A DNA stretch of 64,000 bases, from assembly GCF_002760615.1 (NCBI RefSeq), contig NZ_AWWI01000141.1, positions 42,628 through 106,627 of the forward strand, given 5' to 3'. Source of the DNA: Puniceibacterium antarcticum (lineage in GTDB: Bacteria > Pseudomonadota > Alphaproteobacteria > Rhodobacterales > Rhodobacteraceae). The stretch's first letter is position 1. Each line of letters opens with the position of its first letter. Position numbers and translations under genes: made by a program. This document shows, one piece after another, positions 17,450 through 25,314 of this stretch. The notes below the pieces were generated by a model. The model was not told where the DNA came from, ran no database searches, and was given only the letters and a program-made list of their open reading frames with translations.

Positions 17450-18405
17450 TTCCGGCCCCCCTTGAACCGCTCCAGCGCGCCGGTGATGCCATGCGGCGAA
17501 TAGAGCACCATGAGGATCAGGAAGACCCCGAAGAGCAGCCGCCAGTGTTCCGTCAGCACGGCGAGCCAATCCTCTAGCAGCAGGGCCACCACCGCGCCGC
17601 CGATGGCACCGGTGAGATTGCCGATCCCGCCAAGGACAACCATGACGATCAGCTCGCCCGAGCGGTGCCAGGACATGAAGGCAGGCGAGACGAATTCGGC
17701 CTGATTGGCGAGGATCACACCGGCAACAGAGGTCATGCAGCCCGAGATCACGAAGGCGGTCAGCTGGTAGCGGAAGGGGGCGAGGCCAATCGCCTCCATC
17801 CTCACCGGGTTTTCGCGGGTGCCGATCAGCACGCGGCCAAAGCGCGACCCGACGATGCGGGTGGCCCCGGCAAAGAGGATGATCAGCAGGGCGAGGGCGG
17901 TGTAGAACATCACGCGGTCATTTTCCAGGGCATCCGAGCCGAACAGGGTGGAGCGCGCCTGCAGCGGGGTGCCGTCATCGCCGCCGTAGGCCGAAAGCGA
18001 GACGAAGAAGAAATAGGCCATCTGACCAAAGGCGAGCGTGATCATGATGAAATAGACGCCGCTTGTGCGCAGGGAAATCGCCCCGGTCAGCAGCGCGAAA
18101 ATGGCCGACAGGGCGACAGCCCCCAGAATGTGCAGGCCGAGGTCGGTGACGCCGTAGCTGTTCAGGATCGCCACCGCATAGGCGCCAAAGCCGAGGTATG
18201 CGGCATGTCCAAAGCTGACCATCGCGCCGTAGCCGAGGATCAGATCCAGCGCCATGGCGGCAATGGCATAGGCCAGGATGCGGGTGCCGATGAGCAAGAG
18301 GAACGGATCGTCAGTCGCCATGGCGATGAGCGGCAGGGTGGCGAAACCGGCAAAGATCAGAAGGGAGAGCCAGATGCGTGCGGAGATGTGTTGAATGCCC
18401 TTCAT
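17446..18405 (-). CDS. livM: Branched-chain-type ABC transporter permease LivM
   Basis: A 319-residue polytopic inner-membrane protein with about eight to ten hydrophobic segments. The LivM hallmarks are ILGYGAMVSFGHAAYLGFGAYA near residues 58-79 and GGIGNLTGAIGGAVVALL near 260. It overlaps livH at its start and livG at its end, each by four bases, so the transporter genes form one translationally coupled run. It forms a heterodimeric channel with LivH. Confidence 0.92.
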   Translation of the reverse strand: MKGIQHISARIWLSLLIFAGFATLPLIAMATDDPFLLLIGTRILAYAIAAMALDLILGYGAMVSFGHAAYLGFGAYAVAILNSYGVTDLGLHILGAVALSAIFALLTGAISLRTSGVYFIMITLAFGQMAYFFFVSLSAYGGDDGTPLQARSTLFGSDALENDRVMFYTALALLIILFAGATRIVGSRFGRVLIGTRENPVRMEAIGLAPFRYQLTAFVISGCMTSVAGVILANQAEFVSPAFMSWHRSGELIVMVVLGGIGNLTGAIGGAVVALLLEDWLAVLTEHWRLLFGVFLILMVLYSPHGITGALERFKGGRK

Positions 18406-19322
18406 GACGCGCGCTGCCCGAACAGGCCCTGCGGGCGGGCGAACAGGATCGCGGCCATCAGGATATAGACCAGCATCGGGGCGAGCATCCGGCCTGTCTG
18501 ACCGGCGGCTGCTGGTTCCATGATATAGTGCAGCAGAATGGGGCCGAAGGTCTTGCCCAGAGTGTCCACAATGGCGACCAGCAGGGCCCCCAGAAACGCC
18601 CCCCGGATCGACCCGATCCCGCCGATCACCACGACAACAAAGGTCAGGATCAGCACGCTTTCCCCCATGCCCGTGTCCACAGACAGGATCGGCGCGACGA
18701 TGGCCCCGGCAAAGCAGGCGAGCACAGCACCAAGGGCAAAAACCAAGGAGAACAGCTTGCGGATGTTCACACCCAGCGCCGAGACCATGTCGCGGTTTGT
18801 GGCACCGGCGCGCAGCAGCATGCCGATGCGCGTGTGGTTGACCACGACATAGAGCCCCGCGGCGACCGCCAGCCCTGCGGCGATGATCGCCAGACGGTAG
18901 ACCGGATATTGCAAGGGTCCGATCAGCGGGATCGACCCGCTGAGCAATGCGGGCAGAGGCACCGAGAGCGGCGTCGTGCCCCAGAGGATCTTGACCCCTT
19001 CGTTCACGATCATCACCAGCCCGAAGGTTGCCAGCACCTGATCCAGATGCGAGCGGGCATAGAGCGGGCGGATCACCAGCCGCTCGATCACCAGCCCGAC
19101 CACAAGGGCCGCGGGCAGCATAAGCAGCAGCCCGAGCCAGAAGCTGCCGGTGAGGGCGGCGAATGTGGCGATCAGATACGCCCCGATCATGTAGAGCACG
19201 CCATGGGCCAGATTGATCACATCCATGATCCCGAACACCAGCGTCAGCCCGGCGGCAATGAGGAACAAAAGAACCCCCAGCTGCGCGCCGTTCAACAGCT
19301 GCAGGATGAACAGATTTGTCAT
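18402..19322 (-). CDS. livH: Branched-chain-type ABC transporter permease LivH
   Basis: A 306-residue permease with the LivH pattern: LTLVFGIMDVINLAHGVLYMIGAY close to the N-terminus, GMLLRAGATNRDMVSALGVN in the middle loop and GGIGSIRGAFLGALLVAIVD near the C-terminus. It pairs with LivM. The gene lies 28 bases behind the binding-protein gene and overlaps livM by four bases. Confidence 0.92.
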   Translation of the reverse strand: MTNLFILQLLNGAQLGVLLFLIAAGLTLVFGIMDVINLAHGVLYMIGAYLIATFAALTGSFWLGLLLMLPAALVVGLVIERLVIRPLYARSHLDQVLATFGLVMIVNEGVKILWGTTPLSVPLPALLSGSIPLIGPLQYPVYRLAIIAAGLAVAAGLYVVVNHTRIGMLLRAGATNRDMVSALGVNIRKLFSLVFALGAVLACFAGAIVAPILSVDTGMGESVLILTFVVVVIGGIGSIRGAFLGALLVAIVDTLGKTFGPILLHYIMEPAAAGQTGRMLAPMLVYILMAAILFARPQGLFGQRAS

Positions 19323-19349
19323 GCGTCTCTCCGACCCTTGGCGGCTAGC

Positions 19350-20531
19350 TTATAGCGGGCACTGATCGGCGTAGTTGTCCTTGTAATCGTCAAAGATCTT
19401 TTCGACGATTGCGGTCTGGTATTTGCCGTCGGCACGCTTTTCCGCTTTGACCAGATAGAAGTCCTGGATCGGGAAGTTGTTGTTGCCGAACGAAAAATCA
19501 CCGCGCGGGCTGGCGAAATCGGCCTTGTGCAGGGCGGCCTTGAGGGCTGCGCGATCCGTCAGGTCGCCGCCCACCGAACGCACGGCGGAATCGATCAGCT
19601 GTGCGGCATCATAAGCCTGCATCGCATAGGTGCCGGGCACCGCGTCATAGGCGGCAAGGTAGCCGTCGACAAAGGTCTTGTTCGCGGCATTGTCCATGTC
19701 CGGCGCCCAGTTTGCGCCGCCCATCAGGCCCACGGCCGCATCCTGCGTGGCGGGCAGGGTGGTTTCATCGACGGTAAAGGCCGACAAGAACGGGATCGAG
19801 GTGAGGCCCGCCTGGCTGTATTGTTTGACAAGGTTCACGCCCATGCCGCCGGGCATGAAGGTGAACAGCGCATCGGGCTGGAACGCCGCAATCTGCGCCA
19901 GTTCCGAGCTGAAATCGAGCTGCCCGAGCTCGGTGAACACCTCGCCCGCGACGCCGCCGGTGTAGGAATGCTTGAACCCATTCAGGCTGTCCTTGCCGGC
20001 CTGATAGTTCGGCGCCATCAGGAAAACGTTCTGATAGCCCTGCTTTTGCGCATAGGCGCCCATGACTTCGTGGTTCTGATCGTTCTGATACGAGGTGACA
20101 AAGAAATTCTCGTTGCATTCGGCACCCGCGTAACCAGATGTGCCGGCGTTGGTGGAGATCAGGATCGTGCCGGTTTCGGTCACCGGTTTGTGGATCGCAC
20201 CGAGGATGTTGGAAAAGATCGGCCCGACCACGAAATCGACCTGATCCCGTGCAACCAATTCGCGTGCCTTGTCGGCGGCCAGATCGGGGCGCTGTTCGTC
20301 GTCGACGATGATGATCTCGGTCGGCATTCCGCCGATTTCCTTGATCTGGTTCACGGCCAGCATAAAGCCGTCACGCGCCTGTGTGCCCAGTGCGCCCGCA
20401 GGGCCCGACAGCGTGTAGATCAGCCCGATCTTGAGCACGCCGTCATTGGCCGAGGGCAGATCCTGTGCAGCTGCCGGCAGGGCGGCGAGGGCGGCAAAGG
20501 TCGATGCAAGCAGCTTTGTCTTGGTGGTCAT
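19350..20531 (-). CDS. Periplasmic substrate-binding protein of Liv-type transporter
   Basis: The frame extends to 20645, but the start at 20531 opens a clean signal peptide (MTTKTKLLASTFAALAALPAAAQ) and has GGGAG eight bases upstream. The mature protein, about 370 residues, is a type I periplasmic-binding fold (Peripla_BP_6): KIGLIYTLSGPAGALG at its start and FVVGPIFSNILGAIHKPV in the first lobe. It delivers the substrate to LivHMGF. Position between the arylformamidase-like gene and the permeases links uptake to tryptophan or kynurenine-type catabolism, though binding specificity cannot be seen in the sequence. Confidence 0.9.
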   Translation of the reverse strand: MTTKTKLLASTFAALAALPAAAQDLPSANDGVLKIGLIYTLSGPAGALGTQARDGFMLAVNQIKEIGGMPTEIIIVDDEQRPDLAADKARELVARDQVDFVVGPIFSNILGAIHKPVTETGTILISTNAGTSGYAGAECNENFFVTSYQNDQNHEVMGAYAQKQGYQNVFLMAPNYQAGKDSLNGFKHSYTGGVAGEVFTELGQLDFSSELAQIAAFQPDALFTFMPGGMGVNLVKQYSQAGLTSIPFLSAFTVDETTLPATQDAAVGLMGGANWAPDMDNAANKTFVDGYLAAYDAVPGTYAMQAYDAAQLIDSAVRSVGGDLTDRAALKAALHKADFASPRGDFSFGNNNFPIQDFYLVKAEKRADGKYQTAIVEKIFDDYKDNYADQCPL

Positions 20532-20696
20532 TGTGTAACTCCCGTTGGTGTTGCGCCCTGCCGTCCGGTTTTTCCGGATCAGCATGATTTGGGTGCAGAT
20601 ATTATTTATGTCGATATTTAAGACTTGAAGCTTATCGTCGGTCAAGTGACTCGTTTCGCAATTTTACTTTTCCCGAAGGGCGTTGTGGTTTACGCC

Positions 20697-21527
20697 TCAT
20701 TCTTCATCAGGACTGCGAAGCGCCGCGCGCGTCAAGGGGGAAGCTCGGTCCGCAAGCCCGTCAATCACGTTGAAATGGTGGCGGTCAGGTTCTGTAATTG
20801 CATAAGCGTCGCAGCCCAGACCATACCAGATATTGGCCAGCAAGGCGGTTTGGCGCAGGAATTCCTGCCGCTCGGCGCCGCCGACCCAGGTTGTCAGGCG
20901 CACATCCGGAAGCGGGCGATGGAGCGCCGGACTGCTCGTCGTTGCCGAGGTCATATCGAGTTGCAATTGCGCGTTGCGTTTGGTCGCAAGCATTGGGCGC
21001 AGATCATGCAGCCCGGAGATCGATACCACATGTTGCAACCGTTTTTGGGTTATCTCTGTCAGGGGGGTGCCTTCGCACATCATTGCAGTAACCAGATGGC
21101 CGCCGGCGGAATGGCCGGAAAGAACAACCGGTCCAGCGACCTCGCCAGCGGCATGATCAATCGCACTACCGATCATTTTGGTGATCTGGGCGATGCTGAC
21201 TTGCGGGCAAAGATCATAGGACGGAATAGCCACGGCCCAACCGCTATCCACAGCGCCCTTTGCCAGATGCGACCAATAGGATTTGTCCAGCGCGACCCAG
21301 TAGCCACCGTGCACAAAGACGAATAGCCCCTTTGGAGTACCTTCGGGCAGGAAGAGATCGTACTTGGCCCGTTCGGAGGCACCGTAGGGGATATCCAACC
21401 GACAACGGCTGTTGTCGCGGAAATTTTGAGCAGGAGAAACCCAAACTCCGGGCCAGTCCGATCCGTTCGGAATGTTGCGCCCATTCTCATAGGCGTTGTC
21501 CCAGTCGGTGATCGCAAAGCCAGTCAT
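20697..21527 (-). CDS. Arylformamidase-like alpha/beta hydrolase
   Basis: A 276-residue alpha/beta hydrolase. The oxyanion motif HGGYW is at residues 73-77, the nucleophile is Ser140 in GHSAG, and His in PDRHHFN near 246-252 can complete the triad. HGGYW is characteristic, from memory, of kynurenine formamidases of the eukaryotic AFMID and related type. Such an enzyme would convert N-formylkynurenine to kynurenine and formate. It is divergent from the arm that encodes tryptophan 2,3-dioxygenase, which makes exactly that substrate. It is not the cyclase-fold KynB found in many bacteria. Confidence 0.8.
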   Translation of the reverse strand: MTGFAITDWDNAYENGRNIPNGSDWPGVWVSPAQNFRDNSRCRLDIPYGASERAKYDLFLPEGTPKGLFVFVHGGYWVALDKSYWSHLAKGAVDSGWAVAIPSYDLCPQVSIAQITKMIGSAIDHAAGEVAGPVVLSGHSAGGHLVTAMMCEGTPLTEITQKRLQHVVSISGLHDLRPMLATKRNAQLQLDMTSATTSSPALHRPLPDVRLTTWVGGAERQEFLRQTALLANIWYGLGCDAYAITEPDRHHFNVIDGLADRASPLTRAALRSPDEE

Positions 21528-21700
21528 CGGTTTTCCTTCCAGAAGTCGCGCCCTGCCGCGCTGTTGGTGTATATCCTAGTCAGACCAGATTATCCCGTCC
21601 ATACGGCGGTGTTGCGCTATTGCTTCCGTGTTTGGTCGTATTGGAAGAGTGCAATCTGCGCTGCCAAGGCAAGATGAAGCTAGGCAGTTCGAAAAGTTAC

Positions 21701-21727
21701 TTCAAGCTCAAAGTATTTTAGCTTGAA
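21701..21727. promoter_or_regulatory. Inverted repeat in divergent promoter region (operator candidate)
   Basis: TTCAAGCT at 21701-21708 and AGCTTGAA at 21720-21727 are perfect inverted copies separated by 11 bases. The site lies in the 462-base gap between the two divergent arms of the tryptophan locus, in AT-richer DNA than its surroundings. Half-site spacing of 19 bases centre to centre, about two helical turns, suits a dimeric repressor or activator. No regulator gene is nearby, so the binding protein is unknown. Confidence 0.45.
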
Positions 21728-21797
21728 TTGCATTCTGACCCCGCCTAGCGTTGGAATCGGAGAGGCGTAGCCTTGCCCCAGAACGTGAGAGGTTTTC

Positions 21798-21993
21798 ATG
21801 CGTATTGCATTTCTTTGCGAAGGGTCTGCAGGACATCGTTTTGCAAAATCCCTCAAACTCTGCTCGCTCGCCTATGAACTGACCAATTTATAGCTCTTTG
21901 AGCGATGACCCAATGGACGATTTTGGCGCCCAAAGGGCAATGCAGATGGCGGGGCGCTTTGATGAGGCAACGCATGAGGAGAATAAAAGATGA
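21798..21993 (+). other. Vestigial or very short coding sequences ahead of the crotonase gene
   Basis: Two short frames are seen. The first (21798-21893) would encode 31 residues starting MRIAFLCEGSAGHRF and has GAGAGG seven bases upstream. The second runs without a stop from about 21879 to a TGA at 21991-21993, ends with [12 protein letters not shown] and overlaps the next gene's ATG in the same ATGA manner as real operon genes. It has a possible ATG at 21913. They could be remnants of a deleted gene, or a leader. I cannot assign either to a family. Confidence 0.3.
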
Positions 21994-22790
21994 GAACCGA
22001 TGTTCAGCATTTCCGTTGCCGGATGAGCGAGGGCATTGCGCATGTCACGCTCGACCGGCCTGAGCGCAAGAACCCACTGACCTTTGAGAGCTACGCCGAG
22101 CTGCGCGACTGGTTCCGGGATCTGGCCTATGACGACACGGTCAAGGTGGTGATCTTTGGCTCGAACGGCGGCAATTTCAGCTCGGGTGGCGATGTGCATG
22201 ACATCATCGGGCCGCTGACCCGGATGGATATGAAACAGCTGCTGGCCTTTACCCGGATGACCGGGGATCTGGTCAAGGCGATCCTGAACTGCGGCAAGCC
22301 GGTGATCGCGGCGGTGGATGGCATCTGCGTCGGCGCCGGGGCGATCATCGCCATGGCGTCGGACATGCGGCTGGCGACACCCGCGGCCAAAACTGCCTTT
22401 CTGTTCACGCGGGTCGGATTGGCCGGTTGTGACATGGGAGCCTGCGCGATCCTGCCGCGTCTGATCGGACAGGGTCGTGCGGCGGAGCTGCTTTATTCGG
22501 GCCGGTCGATGACGGCGGAGGAAGGGGAACGCTGGGGGTTCTACAACCGGCTGGTGCCTTCAGAGACGCTGGAAGCGGACGCGCTGAGCCTGGCGCAGCA
22601 GATCGCGGCGGGGCCGAATTTTGCGCATATGATGACCAAGACGATGCTGGCGCAGGAATGGTCCATGGGGTTGGATCAGGCGATCGAGGCCGAGGCGCAG
22701 GCGCAGGCGATCTGCATGCAGACGGTCGATTTCATCCGGGCCTATGAGGCGTTTGTTGCAAAGCAGCGCCCGGTTTTTGAGGGGGACTAG
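21990..22790 (+). CDS. Enoyl-CoA hydratase/isomerase (crotonase) family protein
   Basis: A 266-residue crotonase-fold protein. The oxyanion-hole loops are [13 protein letters not shown] near residues 51-63 and [20 protein letters not shown] near 105-124. At the place where hydratases have their first catalytic glutamate, this protein reads FTRVGLAG, so that residue is not glutamate; a glutamate is retained in [10 protein letters not shown]. It may therefore be an isomerase, hydrolase or other crotonase variant. It opens the plus arm, ahead of acyl-CoA dehydrogenase and tryptophan 2,3-dioxygenase, and should act on a CoA thioester of the pathway. Confidence 0.85.
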   Translation: MRTDVQHFRCRMSEGIAHVTLDRPERKNPLTFESYAELRDWFRDLAYDDTVKVVIFGSNGGNFSSGGDVHDIIGPLTRMDMKQLLAFTRMTGDLVKAILNCGKPVIAAVDGICVGAGAIIAMASDMRLATPAAKTAFLFTRVGLAGCDMGACAILPRLIGQGRAAELLYSGRSMTAEEGERWGFYNRLVPSETLEADALSLAQQIAAGPNFAHMMTKTMLAQEWSMGLDQAIEAEAQAQAICMQTVDFIRAYEAFVAKQRPVFEGD

Positions 22791-22845
22791 GCCTTGGCTG
22801 CGTTGGATTTGCGTATTTTTGAAGAGAAAAAGCGGGGGATGGCAC

Positions 22846-24006
22846 ATGGCGGATAAGTCGTATCTGGATTGGCCGTTTCTGGAGGCACGGCATCGGGACT
22901 GGGCACTGTCCCTGGATGGCTGGGCCGGGGCGGCGCTGGCCGGGGTGGATCATCGTGACACCGATGCGGCCTGCCGGGCGCTGGTGGCCGATCTGGGCGC
23001 GGGCGGTTGGTTGTTGCCGACGGCGGTGGATCCGGGCGATCCGCAGCCGCTGGATGTGCGCACCCTGTGCCTGAGCCGCGAGACCCTGTCGCGGCATGAC
23101 GGGCTGGCGGATTTTGTCTTTGCCATGCAGGGGCTGGGGACCGGGGCGGTGTCGCTGTTCGGATCGGATGCGCAGCGGGCGGAGTGGTTGCCCCTGACGC
23201 GGACGGGCAAGGCTATAGCCGGGTTTGCCCTGACCGAGCCGCAGTCGGGGTCTGATGTGGCCAATTCGACGATGACCGCGACGCGGGACGGCAGCGATTA
23301 TGTTCTGGAGGGCGAGAAGACCTGGATTTCCAACGGCGGAATTGCCGATGTCTACACGGTGTTCGCCCGTACCGGAGAGGCGTCGGGGGCCAAGGGGCTG
23401 TCTGCCTTTGTGGTGCCTGCGGATAAGCCGGGGCTGGTGGTGGCAGAGCGGCTTGAGACGATTGCGCCGCATCCGCTGGCACGCTTGCGGTTTGAGGGCT
23501 GCCGGGTTCCGGCCAGCGCGATGATCGGCGCGCCCGGGCAGGGATTCCGGATTGCCATGTCGGTGCTGGATGTGTTCCGCACGACAGTTGCGGCAGCGGC
23601 ATTGGGCTTTGCGCGGCGGGCTTTGGACGAAACACTGCAACGGGTGCAGGCACGGCAGGTGCAGGCGGCGCCGCTTGCGGATCTGCAGATGGTGCAGGCG
23701 CATCTGGCCGAGATGGCGCTGCGCGTGGATGCCAGCGCCTTGCTGGTCTATCGCGCCGCCTGGACCAAGGATATGGGCGCGCCGCGCGTGACGCGGGAGG
23801 CGGCGATGGCCAAGCTGTTCGCCACCGATGAGGCGCAGAAGGTGATTGATGCGGCGGTGCAGTTGCACGGCGGCGATGGGGTGAGATCCGGTGCCGTGGT
23901 TGAGAGATTGTATCGTGAGATCAGGGCTTTGCGTATTTATGAAGGGGCTTCGGATGTGCAGAAAGTGATCATCGCGCGGGCTGTGCTGGCGGAGGCTGCG
24001 ATATGA
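22846..24006 (+). CDS. Acyl-CoA dehydrogenase family protein
   Basis: The frame extends upstream, but the ATG at 22846 with GGGGGAT before it gives 386 residues, the normal length. FAD-binding and substrate motifs are [15 protein letters not shown] near residue 126 and [19 protein letters not shown] near 158. The C-terminal [17 protein letters not shown] has the glutamate (IYEG) that acts as base in medium-chain-type dehydrogenases. It would desaturate an acyl-CoA and pass electrons to ETF. With the crotonase and the CoA ligase it forms a beta-oxidation-like module. Overlap with kynA (ATGA) shows cotranslation. Confidence 0.9.
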   Translation: MADKSYLDWPFLEARHRDWALSLDGWAGAALAGVDHRDTDAACRALVADLGAGGWLLPTAVDPGDPQPLDVRTLCLSRETLSRHDGLADFVFAMQGLGTGAVSLFGSDAQRAEWLPLTRTGKAIAGFALTEPQSGSDVANSTMTATRDGSDYVLEGEKTWISNGGIADVYTVFARTGEASGAKGLSAFVVPADKPGLVVAERLETIAPHPLARLRFEGCRVPASAMIGAPGQGFRIAMSVLDVFRTTVAAAALGFARRALDETLQRVQARQVQAAPLADLQMVQAHLAEMALRVDASALLVYRAAWTKDMGAPRVTREAAMAKLFATDEAQKVIDAAVQLHGGDGVRSGAVVERLYREIRALRIYEGASDVQKVIIARAVLAEAAI

Positions 24007-24821
24007 GTGATCATGGTGCCGAGACCGATTTTTCCGACAAGATGTCCTATGGCGACTATCTGGGGCTGGACCGGCTGCTGACGTCGCAGCACCCGCTGTC
24101 GGATGCGCATGATGAGATGTTGTTCATCATCCAGCACCAGACCTCCGAGCTGTGGATGAAGCTGATGCTGTCCGAGTTGGACGCCGCGCGGCGCGCGATT
24201 GCTGCTGACCGGTTGCCCGAGGCGTTCAAGATGCTGGCCCGTGTGGGGCGGATCATGGAGCAGCTGAATTCGGCCTGGGATGTGCTGCGCACCATGACAC
24301 CGAGCGATTATACCACGTTTCGCGATCAGCTGGGGCGGTCCTCGGGGTTCCAGTCGCTGCAGTACCGGTTGATCGAGTTCGCGCTTGGCAATCGGAATCT
24401 GGCGATGCTGAAACCCCATGCCCATGACGCCGAGGCGACCGCCCAGCTGCAGGCGGAGCTGGGGCGGCTGAGCCTGTATCAGGAGGTTCTGGCCTATGCC
24501 GCGCGGCATGGCTGGGACCTGCCGCACGATCTGACCGGGGCGCCGTCGCAGGCGCCGCATATGGATCATCCGGCGGTGACCGCGCTTTGGGCGCAGGTCT
24601 ATCGTGACACGGCGGCGCATTGGACGCTGTACGACCTGGCGGAAAAGCTGGTCGATCTTGAAGATTACTTTCGCCGCTGGCGGTTCAACCACGTCACCAC
24701 GGTTGAACGTGTCATCGGCTTCAAGCGCGGCACCGGCGGAACCGGCGGTGTGGATTACCTCAAAATGATGCTGGCGGTCGAGCTGTTCCCCGAGCTTTGG
24801 CACGTCCGCACGGATCTGTAA
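24003..24821 (+). CDS. kynA: Tryptophan 2,3-dioxygenase
   Basis: A 272-residue heme dioxygenase that cleaves the indole ring of L-tryptophan to N-formylkynurenine. The diagnostic segments are [29 protein letters not shown] with the distal His45, and [20 protein letters not shown] with the proximal heme ligand expected at His230. Length and order match bacterial TDO. It lies inside an operon of CoA-thioester enzymes rather than next to kynureninase, which is not in this window. Overlap with the upstream gene is four bases. Confidence 0.96.
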   Translation: MSDHGAETDFSDKMSYGDYLGLDRLLTSQHPLSDAHDEMLFIIQHQTSELWMKLMLSELDAARRAIAADRLPEAFKMLARVGRIMEQLNSAWDVLRTMTPSDYTTFRDQLGRSSGFQSLQYRLIEFALGNRNLAMLKPHAHDAEATAQLQAELGRLSLYQEVLAYAARHGWDLPHDLTGAPSQAPHMDHPAVTALWAQVYRDTAAHWTLYDLAEKLVDLEDYFRRWRFNHVTTVERVIGFKRGTGGTGGVDYLKMMLAVELFPELWHVRTDL

Positions 24822-24836
24822 GTTTCCAAAAATAAA
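24821..24836 (-). repeat. Possible copy of the TATTTTTGGA intergenic motif
   Basis: Just after the kynA stop the minus strand reads TATTTTTGGAAAC, matching the core of the longer copies at 30501-30540 and 55411-55450. It lacks the GC-rich preceding part, so this is a weak example. Confidence 0.3.
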
Positions 24837-24864
24837 AACCGACACCCAACAAGGAGCACCAAAC

Positions 24865-25314
24865 ATGACTGACCTCGTCAAAGGCATCACGGAAAACGGC
24901 ACCGGATATGACGGTGTGAGCTGGAACATTCTGGGGCAGATCTATTACCCCAAGGCGGTGGGTGAGACGAGTTTTGCCTTTGAGGCGAATTCGGCGCCCG
25001 GGCAGTTTGTGCCGGTCCACATCCACACCACGCAAGACGAATTCATTCTGGTTCAGGAGGGTGAGCTGGACCTGAAGCTTGACGGGGTCTGGAGCAAGGC
25101 ACGCGCCGGGGATCTGGTGCGCATGCCCAAGGGCATCCCGCATGGCTATTTCAACAAAACGGACAAACCGGCGCGGGCGCTGTTCTGGGTATCCCCGGCG
25201 GGCAACCTGCAGGATCTGTTCATCGCGCTGGACGAGCTGACGGATGTGACGCGGGTTGTCGAGCTGTCGGCACAGCACGAGGTCGAATTTCTGCCCGAAG
25301 AGGCGAACGCATGA
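24865..25314 (+). CDS. Cupin-domain protein (paralogue B)
   Basis: A 149-residue cupin with motif 1 HIHTTQDE (H-x-H-x4-E) and motif 2 GDLVRMPKGIPHGYFN, so the four usual metal ligands are kept. It parallels the cupin at 15536 from end to end, including SWNILGQ near the N-terminus, LFWVSPAG in the middle and LSAQHEVEFLP at the end. Its start has AAGGAG ten bases upstream. It is joined to the CoA-ligase gene by an ATGA overlap. One paralogue sits in each divergent arm, so each probably acts at a different step. Confidence 0.88.
   Translation: MTDLVKGITENGTGYDGVSWNILGQIYYPKAVGETSFAFEANSAPGQFVPVHIHTTQDEFILVQEGELDLKLDGVWSKARAGDLVRMPKGIPHGYFNKTDKPARALFWVSPAGNLQDLFIALDELTDVTRVVELSAQHEVEFLPEEANA

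Noticed and set aside
19527..20621. 364-codon plus-strand open frame opposite the periplasmic binding-protein gene
   Set aside because: It lies entirely antisense to a gene with a clear signal peptide, fold motifs and ribosome-binding site; its translation is histidine- and arginine-rich without family motifs, as expected for a shadow frame in GC-rich DNA.
22732..23868. 378-codon minus-strand frame opposite the acyl-CoA dehydrogenase
   Set aside because: Arginine-, histidine- and glutamine-rich product without domains; the plus-strand gene is complete and coupled to kynA.
23925..23945. TTTGCGTATTTATGAAG as another copy of the intergenic motif
   Set aside because: It encodes the conserved LRIYEG catalytic segment of the acyl-CoA dehydrogenase, so the resemblance is explained by coding.
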